Source: Chara braunii (Eukaryota > Streptophyta > Charophyceae > Charales > Characeae). Taken from it: a stretch of 51,059 nucleotides of DNA. The position numbers and the translations under genes were made by a program. Below, piece after piece: positions 22,463 to 34,350 of the stretch. Each line of letters begins with the position of its first letter. Positions within the stretch are counted from its first letter, which is position 1. The stretch is taken from NCBI GenBank assembly GCA_003427395.1, contig BFEA01000314.1:265794-316852 (forward strand), written 5' to 3'. Under the pieces are notes generated by a model that was not told where the DNA came from, did no database searches, and saw nothing but the letters and a program-made list of their open reading frames with translations.

Positions 22463-23256
22463 AATGTTGTCTTGATCGCATTAGTTTATCCCCTAAGTCT
22501 ATCTAGTTACTAGGCTTGTTTTGCCTACTTTCGGAGTGTCATTTGTGCTTTGCATTTAATTTTTTTTTTTTTTATTCGGTCAATTGCCTTGAGACATCAT
22601 CTAAGTTCGAATAGCCCAGCCCTGCATTAATATAGAGTTATTTGGTTATCCGATTTCAGCGGGATTCAAACTAAGGTTTGTATTTTGACAGTTTATGGGT
22701 GACACTGCTTTCAAATTGCTTTTAATGTTGAACTTTTGCACGTGTTTTCATTTCATTGTGTTGTTGTAGTTAAGCAGGATTTTTGTACGTGTTTTTGGAG
22801 TGTCCGCTGCACTTTGCTGTCAAATATTAACAGATCTTTAAATTTTCTTCTAAGGTCACATGCAAGGTTTTTCAGAATGTTCTTTTATGTAAGCCTTTAA
22901 GTTCAAGGAACATCAAATTCCGAACTGATTGAAATATTGTCAAGTTCAACTTGATCCGACAATCAGTGAGTCTCACGTTTTGCAATATGTGTCCATGTTG
23001 TGTAAGCTTGGTATTATAATTAATATAATAAATTGAATATAACTTCTTGGATTTTGCGATAGAATGGATGTATTCATGTTATGAAAGGTTTGGATAATAT
23101 ACTGTAACAATAGTTAACTCATGAAAGTTGTATTGGTACAGATATGCGACTTTTTAATGAAACTTGTATTAGTGCAGATATGCGACTTTCTTGTTGTTAA
23201 ATTTACTTTTGTTCTGGTAAATTTGTTAATTTCATTATGTTCACTTTTTATAAAAC
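22463..23256. other. AT-rich 3' subterminal region, no gene
   Basis: Runs of A/T including a T-tract at about 22558-22573. It contains ATGTTCACTTTTTAT near 23237, also present near the left end. A duplicated phrase, 'gaaa.ttgtatt.gt.cagatatgcgactttt', occurs at about 23123 and 23160. Confidence 0.6.
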
Positions 23257-23282
23257 ATTTCATTTTTAACGAAAACACCGTT
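23257..23282 (-). repeat. Right terminal inverted repeat
   Basis: Reverse complement matches 4443-4468 at 24 of 26 positions. Followed by CTAT (23283-23286). Confidence 0.85.
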
Positions 23283-23286
23283 CTAT
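23283..23286. repeat. Right target-site duplication CTAT
   Basis: Matches 4439-4442. Confidence 0.7.
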
Positions 23287-24120
23287 GATATGCATGGGAA
23301 ATATATTGACCCTAAGATTGCAGGTGGTATGCGCAAGGAGGCGCTTCGTCGAGCCGAACTAGGTCCGCCACCACCGGCCATATTCCGACTCTGGCAAGAG
23401 GAAGATGTCAGGTCAACGATAAAAGTGGAGGAACTGACCAATAGTGAGTCCGAAGAGGACATCAGGAGGGAAGAGCGAGTCGTGATAGAAGAGGAGGAAA
23501 ATGAAGAATCGTATTGCCAAGGAAGGGCTACAGATACCATGGAGCGAATGGAAGACCTCGTGGGCAAGATGCAAAGGTTGAACTTGAAAATGAGGTCCAT
23601 TTGCGAAGGAGTGGCGAAGCCGATGGTTTATTTATTAGGCTCAGAGACAGGGCCATCGAGTGTCAAACCGGCTTGTCAGACCTTGGGATCAACCCCGCGA
23701 TCTAGCATTACATTTCGACCTCCTCGAGGGCAACCCATATTCCTGCAAGCAGTATGCACGAAGAGTAAGAAAGGAGATCCCAGTAGCAGTCAGGAACCTC
23801 CGAGCGAAAGTCAGCCATGAGAGAAGGAGTCAGTTATCGACGTGGGGGGCGAAGGGAAGGAGGATCAGGAAGATGAGCGGCTAAGGAAAGAAGAGGAAGA
23901 GCAAGCCGCCCAGCGCGCGAAGAGGAGAAAGACGGAAGAGAGGCCAGAGAAAGCAGCAAAAGGAGAAAGCTCGCAGAAACAGAAGTACGCGGTACCATTA
24001 GAAGATGGCCTAGACATTGAAACCTTGGTCGATAGGCTTCTAGAGGGTCATAATGACCTACTTAATTTGAAGGATATCCTCGCCTCAGCGCCTAAGCTTA
24101 GGAAAGGATTCAAAATGTGA
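23287..24120 (+). pseudogene. gag: Gag-Pol continuation, Gag C-terminus and linker
   Basis: The Gag frame broken at 4442 resumes here in the same phase. It has GGMRKEALRRAELG, a P-rich stretch and long charged helices, the region between the zinc knuckle and protease. Stops TGA at 23818-23820 and 24118-24120 fall inside an otherwise open frame. Confidence 0.8.
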
Positions 24121-24969
24121 CTCTCTCGTCGAAGGGTGGTGAGCGTACGACTAGGAGATCTCATCCCTGCCGAGGCTCATTGGGCGGTTCCTAGGACGAA
24201 AATGGATTGGAAATCGGTCGGGACTGGGAGTGTGAACCTGAGTATAAAGGGTAAGCCGTGTAGCGGAATGCTGGATACAAGAGCGAAGATGAATATCATA
24301 AAGGAATCTGACGCACTCCGCTTGGGGATGGACATCGATCGAATGGACTCAGGATTCCTCTATGGCGCAAGTGGGAAGACTCCTTTTACTGGGACGGCAT
24401 CGAATGTGGTGATTGAAATCGGGAAAGTGAAGGTGCGGTCCTGCTTCTTCGTTACGCCCGATTTGGACCATCCTCTCCTGCTGGGAAGGTCATTCCTTTG
24501 CCGCACTGAATCGATGATACTCAACAAGCATGACGACACAATGTACGTCATCTTAAGTGATCCAGTCTGCGGCAACTACGAGATCATCACCTATCACAAT
24601 ACAGGACCTCATAGCTTGAGGAATAGGCCGAACCCAGGTTCCTATACCTTTGAGGAATCTGAAGGGGAGAGGAGGAGATTAATGGGTGAAGACGAAGAGG
24701 AATGTGAGCCTACTGGCGAGATGTGCTTAAGCCTAACCAGCATCAACGATGCTATGGAGATAGTGTCGTCATATGGGATGGCGGATCCCATTGCTGTACA
24801 GGCTTTGAGAGAGAGAATAGTGGAAGATTCCGGCGAGGGAGAAGTGGAGCTCGTGTATCGGTTGCCGGCAAGGACAGGAGAACCAGGGGTACCCCAGAGT
24901 CGTGCTGCGAGTCACCCTTTTTTAGGGGTGGGCTTAAGCAGAGCTCCAAAAGGAGGTACAAGCGCGTAA
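24121..24969 (+). pseudogene. pol: Aspartic protease region of Pol
   Basis: Retropepsin-like fold pattern: CSGMLDTRAKMNII, flap-like GASGKTPF, then HPLLLGRSFL with the typical LGxxF motif. The catalytic triad that is normally D-T/S-G reads D-T-R (24274-24282), a change expected to disable the enzyme. A frameshift near 24890-24930 moves the polyprotein into the frame of the reverse transcriptase. Confidence 0.75.
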
Positions 24970-26978
24970 CTGAGAAGAGTCACCCCGTTCCTGTCCTCAT
25001 AACTGTGGAAGAAGAGTTCAACTATGAGCAGGAACGTGAACTGATACGGCAAATGAAGGAGGATGCAGAACATGGGTCGTGCCGTATCAATGAGAGGACC
25101 GAGAGGGACCTGATAATAGGAGAGTCAGGATTCCTCACGCCACAAGAAAAGGTCCTTATGGTAGGGGTAATGAAGGAGCGGCATCGCGCATATGCGTTTG
25201 ACGATGATGAGCGTGGGCGCCTCGATGTGGATAAAGTTCCAATGATTCGGATCCACACTGTGCCTCATGTACCATGGAACTTGCGAGGGTCACGCTATCC
25301 TAATCCGGCAGAGGAACGGAGAGTAGTCGACTACTTGGATGACAAGATTCATTCTCATGTAGCCGACTACTCAAGTGGGCCTTACGCATCGCCATGGTTT
25401 TGCTTTATGAAGCCGAACGGTACCCTGAGGTGGGTACAGGACCTTCAGCGTCTGAATGCAGTAACGATACGAGATGCGGGAGGTTTGCCGAACGCAGATG
25501 CGCTGTCAGAATCCTGTGTCGGGCGGCCTATCATTTCTTTGATAGACCTGTACTCAGGGTACGATCAGTTCCCGGTGTATCCACCTGTCAGGCCTATGAC
25601 TGCGATGCATACACCAAGAGGACTGATCCATATGAATGTGGCACCACAGGGTTGGACGAATGCTGTGGCGATGGTGCAAAGGCATATGGTTCGCGTTATG
25701 CAGACCGTTAGTCCACATCTTACGCAACCATACATCGACGATTTGGCCGTGAAAGGACGAAAGAAGAAGGATGAGACGGAGTTTATGCCTGGGGTGAGGA
25801 AATTCGTCTGGGATCATATACAAGATATTGCTTAGATTCTTGACATTCTGAAGGATTACAACCTTACCGCAAGTGGACTGAAGTCGAGACACTGTATGCG
25901 GGAGGCGACCATATTAGGCTTCGTATGTAACGAGAACGGTCGTCGTCCTGACATCAAGAAAACTAACAAGATTCTCAAATGGTCGGTGCTGTTCGAATCT
26001 GTTAGTGAAATTCGTAGCTTCTTGGGGACATGTGGCTTTTGGCGAGTTTTCATCAAGAACTTCGCTGAGAAGACAGAGCAGTTGAGGAAGTTTGTCAGGA
26101 AGGATCAAGAATGGGATTGGGATGAGAAGCAGGAAGGAGTTGAAAGTAGTTTAAAAGGGGAGTTCAAAGAAGGTGGTCTGGTGTTGGGAGTTCCTGACTT
26201 CAAAGCAACGCCAAAACATCCTTTCATCGTAGAGACTGATGCAGGGCCTACAACGCTGAGCGGCATTCTGATCCAAACTGATGTAAATGGCGAGGAGAGG
26301 CCATTGAGATTCGAGAGTCGAACCTTGAATGACACTGAGAGAAACTATTCACAGTTCAAGCGGGAGACACTTGCAGTTCTCCACTGTCTAAGGGTGTTCC
26401 GCAACTACCTTTTCGGAAGGAGGTTTGTGCTGAGAGTGGATCCGACCGCATTGGCCGGCTCTTTGAAGAACTATGCACCGTCAGACCCAACCATTGCCAG
26501 GTGGCTCACGTATGTATGGATGTTTGACTTTGAGCTGGAACGCATACCTGGGAATAAGAATCGGGTTGACGGGCTTAGTCGGATCAATTGGGATAAGTCT
26601 GTCGATGGAGCTAATGAGGATATACCTCCGGTAGATGCATTCCTCGATGAAGAGGAAGATGTGAAGCTCCACATCAATGCGCATGCCGTTGGGGTCAGTG
26701 GAGTCATTGTGCAAGGGCAGTCTGCTTTTCTTGCTCCTGCAGGGTACGTAAAGCGAGCAGATATAGTCCTGAAGGACTTCGTGGAGGATGATCCTTGGGG
26801 AGGAAAGGAGGTTGAGTGGATGACAAAGCTTGCATTGATTGAGACCTTCCAGTTAGGAGAAGATCGATTGGTCATTGAGAGTGGAGCCTACTCACTCGAC
26901 ATGCACGCGAAGTATGTGGCGGACAGTTTCCTTGTCAACTCAATTGTCCAAGTGCACAAGGATCGAGAAGGGAGATGA
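24900..26978 (+). pseudogene. pol: Reverse transcriptase and RNase H of Pol
   Basis: RT motifs are in order: GPYASPWFCFMKPNGTLRW, LIDLYSGYDQ, TPRGL...PQGW and YIDD (25731-25742). TAG at 25833-25835 interrupts the frame, which continues with the thumb/connection and RNase H (VETDAG, ETLAVLHCLRVFRNYLFGR, RIPGNKNRVDGLSRINW at about 26230-26590). The order protease-RT-RNase H-integrase is that of Ty3/Gypsy. The region ends at TGA 26976-26978, and the same frame goes on into integrase. Confidence 0.9.
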
Positions 26979-28298
26979 GACCCTCTGAGAGATATGGAAG
27001 AGGACGAGTTCGAGGAAGGAGAGATAACGGAGGCTTTTCGCGCAAATGAGTACGAAGGTGTATACCGTGAATTAGGTTTGCTTCTCTCATGTGAGATCAG
27101 GGAGAGAGAGGCAACTAAGAAGGTACTCGAGATGCGACCTCGCTTTTTAGTCCAGGATGGACACCTTTTCATCAAAAACGAGGTTGGCAACCCGAGGAGG
27201 GTGATCTGCGGCCGAAATCGTCAGATAGACGTTATAGCCGCACTTCATGACGGACCCGTGGGCGGTCATAGAGCATTCGCCTTGACATATGCAAAGGCGC
27301 GAGAGTTTTACTACTGGGAAGGAATGAGTGAGATGATTCGCAAGTATTGTGAGTCATGTATTCCATGTCAAATCAGGGCATCGACTATGTACAAGGAGTC
27401 ATTGCACCCGCGGATTGTGCGAGATGCAGGAGCAGTGGTCCATTTGGACCTACTGGCAATGCCTCAGGGAGTGGGCGGCTACAATTACATCTTTGACGCG
27501 CGGGACAATCTTACGGGGTTTGTTGATGGGCGAGCCATTCGTAGTAAGACACGCGAAACATTGGTTTTGTGCATCTCCGAGTATTTCCTGAGATATCCTT
27601 TCGTAGTGGAATTCGTGATGGACAGGGGGTCAGAGTTCACTTGTGGAGAAGTGCGAACCTTGTTGCAAGAATATGGCGTACAAGCCAGCTACACGACTAA
27701 GGTACATCCGCAGGCGAATGCTCCAGTTGAGAGAGGGCATACCACAATCACGAATCTACTGGCGAAATGGACGAACGGCGGGGAGAATCAGTGGCCTAAG
27801 CATCTGCGCGCAGCATTCTTCGTCGAAAATATTACGATTAAGAGATCCACGAAGTACGCGCCAGCAACGCTATGGTATGGAAGGCATGCCACCCTCCCGA
27901 TAGAGAGCTTTCTGAAGACATGGAGGAGGCAGGATATGGAAAGCACCTTGTCCTTCGAGGAATTGTTGGATTTGCGGGCCAGACAAGTTGGCATCACAGA
28001 AGAGAGGATCCAGGAAGCTGCAGATCAAGTAACGGACAGCCGGTTAGGGGACAAGGAGAGGTGGGATCTCCTCCCACGAGTCAGGAAGGAGCCATTGGAA
28101 GTTGGAGATGTGGTGCTATTATACGACTCGTCGCTATAAAAATAGTGGTCGCGCAAGTTGGACAAGCGGTGGTTAGGCCCGTATCGCATTAGACGGTGTG
28201 GGCAGCATGGAGCATATGAAATTGAAGAGCTTAATGGCACGCCGTGGAGAGATTGGGTCTCTGGTTCGAAACTGAAAAAGTTCAAAGCACGAGACTAA
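26979..28298 (+). pseudogene. pol: Integrase of Pol, with GPY-type C-terminus
   Basis: An H-H-C-C zinc-binding region (LHDGPVGGH ... CESCIPC, about 27246-27370) is followed by the DDE core: HLDLLAMP, MDRGSEF and PQANAPVERGHTTI. The C-terminus has a GPY-like motif (WLGPYRI). Two stops, TAA 28137-28139 and TAG 28143-28145, sit in the same frame and precede the GPY module. The ORF closes at 28296-28298. Confidence 0.9.
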
Positions 28299-28602
28299 GG
28301 TAAGGGCGATGGAAAGACACCATGAGTAGTAGAAATAGAATTCGATTCCTCGTCTTACTAGATGGTACTCTGCATTAGTGATAGGATAGAATTGTGTGCT
28401 AGTATTTAGATAGGTCTTCGTATGAGTTTTAGTTCGTCAGTCAGGTCAATCGTCTAAGGGTATGAGAGATCTGCTTGGGTCAGTCAGTATAGGCATTCCT
28501 CATTCCTCTTCTGTACTTACTTCTGTTTCCTCTATCGTCCGTCCTTCTTATTTGTGCAGGGTTGGCTTTTCGAAGTTGGCCATTATTTGGAGGGGCAGGA
28601 GG
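28299..28602. other. Spacer with possible splice acceptor
   Basis: No gene. A pyrimidine tract ending ttatttgtgcag (28549-28560) is followed by open sequence leading to ATG 28603. Such a spliced position downstream of pol is typical of a third ORF in Ty3/Gypsy elements. Confidence 0.45.
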
Positions 28603-31600
28603 ATGGCGGGACAGGAGGATAAGCGACTAGCCACGTCTTTGATACTGGACTCATTCCGTTACGGGGGTGGACATGTATTTCCATTTTTGGACAGGTTAGT
28701 TAGGCAGGTTTAGATCCTTCGGTTAGATTTTGCTCAGATGACTGAGAGGGTCTGGGGTACTGGCAGCTATGAGGAGCGTGTGGCTCAGATCGTGAGAGGG
28801 TCATTGGATTGGAGGCAGTTCGCTAGGCGGATGCTGAGATTGCAGCCTCAGCCCATTGATCGGCAGGGTAGGCCCATGCGGTTTGACGGGGCTAACCTGG
28901 ATGAGTTCCTTGAGGTTTTCGTCATTTTTTGGGATGGGCAGAGATGGATTGAGGCACAGAGGGTTAGGCAGGTACGGCACTGGGTTGTCCCGGATCTTAG
29001 ACATGAGGTGAGTGCCATGTCACACACAGTGCAGGCTTGGGCGGAGCTTATAGCGACGCTTAGAGGGGCGTTCACAGCTGACAGACGACGCAGGCTGCGC
29101 AGAGAGGGTGGGGATTATATCCCGGAGCTCAGGGTACGCGCGCGAGCGCAGCCAGAGAGGGATGAGGATGATGAGGGGCGATTGCGACAGCAACAGAGAG
29201 AAAGTGAGCAGCCAAAGATTCCACGCAGGCCTAGGACAGGCAGGCGTAGAGGACGTCAGGATCGAGGGGATGATTTGGAGGAGAGGGATCATGTGCTGAT
29301 TAGTGATGTTGGGAAGGTGCTCCCCACGGATGATTTGGGGGAGGAAACCTTATCGATAGGATCTCAAAGGCAGGACGATTCATCTACCCCTGAGGTTGGG
29401 ACAGTGTCAGCGCCAGAGACGTGTCCGGCTGAGATAGGGATTAGAGACCGTGGTGCGTCTGAGACAGATCGGACTACTCCACCTACACCCATACGAGATG
29501 GGGAGAAGGCTTCCCTGCAGCTTGTGTTGACGATTGCTTCGGTCCGGCCTACAGAGACAGATACCATGGAGGGAGTGGTTCCCGATACTGCATCGGAGAG
29601 GCCTTATCGATGGAGAGACACACGGGATATGGCACTAGATCTCCCATAAAGGGAGCTATCGCTTATGATAGGGTCTGCCACTAGAGGACCGATGCAGGAG
29701 CACGAGGAGCCTCAGCCTGAGTGGCCGCGAGAGACGACGTCGATGCATGATGAGCTAGGGTATGATGGGCAGATGGTCCAGTCTCAGTGAGATTCGGCAG
29801 TGGAGGATGGTGAGAGAGGTGCGATGGGACCCTCATCATTGAACGGATCACCGTTACTGAGCGAGAGTCGATTGGTTGAGCAGCCAACTAAGCCTGAGGG
29901 TTCATTGACTGCCCAACTATATGACATGGAGTCTCCTAGGATGCAGATGCGACAGGAGGTATCCCAACCCTCGCCCATGGACATGGAGACAGAGCGAGTT
30001 GAGGCCGAGGTTTTGGGGCTAGATAGAGAGGGTCTCAAGGAGGACATGCAGACCAAGCGAGTGGAGACGTCACCACTAGACTTTGGGGATACTCCACGAC
30101 GAGATGGTGATCAGATTGCGGCCAGTATGAGGGGTCACATTGAGGTCGGCGCGAAGCATACCCAGGATGCATCTCCGACTCATGAGGAGGAGAGCTTGCC
30201 AGAGTGTCGGGGACCGATATATCATGAGCCTGTCATGAGGGATGCATGGCTAGCCGAGGAGATGGGACGGATGCCATCATTACATTTTCCAGGCTGGCTG
30301 GCTTTTGAGCGACTTGGCCTGGCCGCGAGACCACACTTGTCAGTTGATCAGACCACTGGCGGGCTCAGAGTACTGTATGACGACTTAGCCTTGCAGAGGA
30401 ACTATATTGGTAGTGGCCTCGTAGCAGCTCGACAGGCGATAGAGCAGGTTCGAGATTACACGAGGAGAGTTGTCATCCGATCCTTTGAGTTGAGTTGCGA
30501 CAGACAGATGGAGCACGGTGCACTGAGAGAGGTGGTGAGTGATCTCCGTACATTTGTTGAGGGGAAGGAGGTCCTGACTCTAGAGGAGGCCGAGGCGGTC
30601 CTCAGGATTCAGGAGAGAGAGGCGAGTGATTGGCGAGCCCAGGTTCAAAGGGTGCTCAGGGAGTATGAGCCACCTGCTGACGCAACAAATAGAGATAGGC
30701 TCGAGCGCAGGGTTGTCCTTGAGACCGTGCGATCATCTCAGTTGGAGAGCCAGGTATCGACTCTTGTCAGGTTACGGCGAGAGACTGAGGAGCAGACATA
30801 GAGACTCTTCTATGAGGATGCGGCCACAGCCGGATGGCAGGAGGAGGTCAAGATGAGGAGATGGACAGGAGAGGAGCCTATGCCTGAGGGCGAGCGTACG
30901 CAGGCGGAGGAGGGGCTTCAGACGAGATTGTTGTCTGATGCCTCAGTGCGAGAGTTGGTGGGAGTGATGGAGCATGTCAATAGACTCACACATACCGAGG
31001 ATGCACGAGGAGAGGTGCTTCAGGGTGCAGTACAGAGGATCGGTGCTCTGGAGCGGAAGAACAGAGGACTGAGGGACACGGTACGTGGTCTTGTCACCAG
31101 CGCCGAGCGGGCAAGACAGTCCACCTCGAGGCTCGAGCAGAGGATTACTGACCTAGAGGAGAGTCGGAGGCGTCAGGCCACGACAGAGGTGGTCGACGAG
31201 AGGAGGACTGAGGAGCAGCAGATTCCTGTCAGACAAGCATACGTCTCTCATGAGGTAGAGCCAGGTGGAGTGAGGTTAGACATCCCTCAGCGAGATTCAC
31301 GGACAGAGGAGCCACTTGGGGCTATGGGGATGACATGTGAGGAGGCAGCAGTCGTCGACAAGCTCATGCTTGAGCCAAACGAGATCGAAAGGAGGAGAGA
31401 GGCAGAGGCACGAGGTTTGGACTGGGTTCCTCCCTCAGAGTTGGCGGTTCAGAGGGATGCATGGCGAGGATTGGGTGGAAGACATAACGAGCGAAAAAGA
31501 GTTTCAGAGCTACGGGATATCATGCCACAGGAGGACACGAGCGGGTCAGCAACAGTACTGCCAACGACTCTGCCGCTTACACCAGCTCCAGTTTTTGGGT

Positions 31601-32004
31601 CAATGGACGACATAATGCACCTCCTTTCTTCAGGGTCTGGGAGATGTGACGAGGAGGTGACGACTGAGGGAGCCTCGAGGATGTTGAGTCCTGACACGGT
31701 GGATAGGGCCGTACACGATGTGACAATCCGACTCGAGAGGGCACAACCTCGGATCCTACCCAAGCCTAAAAAGGCGAAGGTAGAGGGCAGCGGCACCGGC
31801 GGCGTATGCTCGTGGTATGACAGGGGAGTGCATGACAGAGTTGCTTGCCCCGCCTTCCAGATTGACCTCAGGAGTCGAGTCCTGCAGTTCGATGGACAGG
31901 GGATAGTTAGGGATATGCGTGGCGCTCGTCTTCCGACAAGACGTCACGGTGTTAGGAGAGTTGTGTATGACAGGTTAGGCCTGGAGTTGAGGGAGGATGA
32001 GTGA
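28603..32004 (+). pseudogene. Second Gag-like protein downstream of pol
   Basis: ATG 28603 opens a single frame of 1,134 codons with four internal stops: TAG 28711, TAA 29647, TGA 29788 and TAG 30799. The N-terminal part (about 28860-29080) resembles a retrotransposon capsid region (FDGANLDEFLEVF ... W). The middle is long coiled-coil-like sequence, rich in R/E/Q. Near the C-terminus CSWYDRGVHDRVAC has the spacing of a CCHC zinc knuckle, but the second Cys is Tyr (31816). It has no pol behind it. It is either a third ORF of the same element or the gag of a second, truncated element; LTRs were not found to decide. Confidence 0.6.
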
Positions 32005-33291
32005 CAGATTACATGTCCACGAGGCGCATGGGGTGCCAGACTATGAGATCAGAGAGAGGGTCGATGAGGATGAGTTGATTGTCATGGGAGATAGGTTGTT
32101 GGGCACGTTCCATAATATTATCTTCTACCATGAAGACTTCAAGGCATGGACATGTACGCCTCACGACTTGTACATTGATAGTTTTTACTCTAGGGTTCAG
32201 GGTTTGAGTTATGTACTGTATGTAGCGGTGACCAGACTTAACTCATGCTTCAGTAGACTCTATATACATGACGGACTACTAGTTTGAGTAGGTTGGCTTG
32301 AGTAGTGGTTTGAGAGATTGCACTGGGCATGAGAGCCCAGTTTTGTGTGAACTTTGTGTGAGTTTTGTGTGAGTTTTGTGCGAGTTTTGAGTGAGTTTTC
32401 TGTGAGCTTTGTGTGAGATTTGTGTGTATTTGATATGAATGTGACATTTTAGGTTAGGACATTGAGTTAGTGAGTGTCTCTTGCGAGATACGTTGTTTCG
32501 TTTGGAAGCACTGCTCCGATATTCGGATGGTGATACCCACTTAAGACTTTCGATTTTTAATGATAGCTTCGAGATTCAGAGCGTAGTGCAGTCTCTGCAA
32601 GGGGGTTTGATTGGTAGGGCTCCTAGAGAGAATACCTTATTAACCCCAAGTGGGGCCTTGTGGATATCACACCTCAGATATATCCTACGGGACACGATAT
32701 TGTATTACGACTTTCCTTTGTGATGATTTTTGTTTGAGTATGCCCTATTGACGGGCTTGATTCAGATCTATGAGTCTCGTGTGGAAACAGGGAGTCATGG
32801 ATGATTCTCACAGTATGGACCTATACTCACTTCCCCTGCATCTGTGATGTTTGTACCTATTTATTGGTTGTGAGTAAGTTGTTTGATTGTTGAACAAATG
32901 GTTTCTGGCCTTGATTGCATATGAATCAATGGGTGAGAGTCAGTGAAAAATTGTTCGACAGAAATACATGGAAATTGGCTGGACCGAAACTTTAAGGCAG
33001 CCTAAATGTTTGATAGGAAGGGGGCCCGTTTTGAGGAGCCACCTGTTTATGCATGTGAGATGAAAGCATAAATGTTTTATTATAACTTGTTTCGTGAAAA
33101 TCGATAAAGCTTTGATTTTTGCAGAAAACTGTCAGTGGATAACCAAGCTTGAGAAAGATGTTTATATGATGAGGGGTTTCTTTGAAAGAGAAAGAAACTT
33201 GTTTGTGAGGCTCTGGGGTCAACAATCGCATTTGCCATGATCAAGCAGAACGACTGCAAGTATTGAAAACAGACTCAAGAGTATTTTGGGA
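32005..33291. other. Gene-free flank; 11-bp repeat
   Basis: No supported gene. At 32340-32425 a degenerate repeat of about 11 bp (tttgtgtgagt) occurs. The rest is unremarkable; no LTR end was recognised. Confidence 0.5.
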
Positions 33292-33360
33292 GGCCTAAGC
33301 CGAGGGCTAAATTGGCATCGTTCGGGCAACCCCCAACGTGGGCCTAAGCCGAGGGCTAAA
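33292..33360. repeat. 49-bp tandem repeat, two copies
   Basis: ggcctaagccgagggctaaat begins at 33292 and 33341 and adjoins the GTGACA array. Confidence 0.75.
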
Positions 33361-34051
33361 TGACACACACAGATACTGTCACCATCGCACACACACAGAT
33401 GCTGTGACACAGACAGATGTTGTGACGCAGACAAATATTGTGACTCACACAGATGCATAGTGACATAGTCACACTTTGACATACGCGGTGACACGGACAC
33501 TGTAACATACATAGTGTGACACAGACTGTGGCATGCAAAGTAAGAAACAGGTTGAGACATACAAAGTGTGACAGAAACTGTGGCATGCATAGTAAGATAC
33601 AGGTTGTGATATACACAGTGTGACAGAGGTTGTAGCATATACAACAAGATACAAACTGTGACGCACCCAGTGTGACACGGACCGTGGCATACACGGTGAG
33701 ATACAGGCTGTGACATATACAGTAACACATATAGAGAAGGCATAGATTCAGGCACACAGTAGCACACGGAGTGCACGATGAAGTGACAGTCACTCAGTGA
33801 CACAAGCACTGTGACGCATACACGGTGAGAGACACACAGTCACGATGTCACACGGTGACAATCACACAGTGACACACACAGTCACGGTGACATAGACAGT
33901 AACAAACACCATGACGCACACAGCAGACTGTGACATATACAGTGATGCATACACAAGTGACACGCGCACAGTCATGCGGTGACACATACGCAAGTGACAT
34001 GGACACTGTGACAGACACAGTGTCACACGCTGTAATGCACAGGCACAGTGA
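33361..34051. repeat. GTGACA-type array, copy 1
   Basis: About 690 bp of degenerate CA/GTGACA repeats. It is a near-identical direct copy of 38115-38804. Long Cys-rich minus-strand frames in it are repeat artefacts. Confidence 0.9.
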
Positions 34052-34269
34052 TCAGCGTTGTCGAGCGGGGAACCCCGGGGGCAAAGCCGGTGTTAGGCTG
34101 CGGACCCCGGACCCCCGCCGCGGGGTTCATCCAACCCCGCCACCGCCGGACGACCCCCGCCGCCGCCCAGCCCCGGGTACCCCGCCGCCTAACCCCGCAG
34201 GCCCGCCACCGGCCCCGCAACCCCGCCCCCGCATCGCCCCCGCACCGCAACCCCGCCACCGCAACCCCN
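34052..34269. other. C-rich island ending at ambiguous base
   Basis: Very C-rich (repeats of ccccgcc and related) and unlike both neighbours, ending at an N (34269) followed directly by a GT microsatellite. It may be a junction of misassembled or collapsed sequence. Confidence 0.6.
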
Positions 34270-34277
34270 TGTGTGTA

Positions 34278-34338
<61 letters not shown>

Positions 34339-34350
34339 AGAGAGAGAGAG
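34270..34350. repeat. (GT)n(GA)n microsatellite
   Basis: GT run to about 34312, then GA run. No gene. Confidence 0.95.

Larger units (their letters stand above)
4443..23282. mobile_element. Giant TIR DNA transposon (18.84 kb) inserted in gag
   Basis: The two ends are inverted copies of one another: 24 of 26 bases match between 4443-4468 and the reverse complement of 23257-23282, with core GGTGTTTTCGTTAAAA. CTAT flanks both sides. Excision with one CTAT rejoins a Gag frame that continues sensibly on both sides. Inside are a decayed transposase-like gene on the plus strand, an Ulp1-type protease, a ParB-like gene and two unknown genes on the minus strand, and several kilobases of minisatellite. 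The 4-bp duplication fits superfamilies such as Sola, but the superfamily is not established. Length is about 109 bp overestimated if the duplicated block at the N gap is artefactual. Confidence 0.85.

Noticed and set aside
4434-23292. A longer 8-9 bp target duplication
   Set aside because: The flanks agree only for CTAT (or TCTAT if the right end is one base shorter).
2967-32004. Reassigned stop codons
   Set aside because: All three stop codons occur inside frames, while CPN60A uses normal termination.
1-33360. LTRs of the Ty3/Gypsy element
   Set aside because: I compared the leader with the regions after 28298 and 32004 and saw no matching direct repeats; ends cannot be set by eye.
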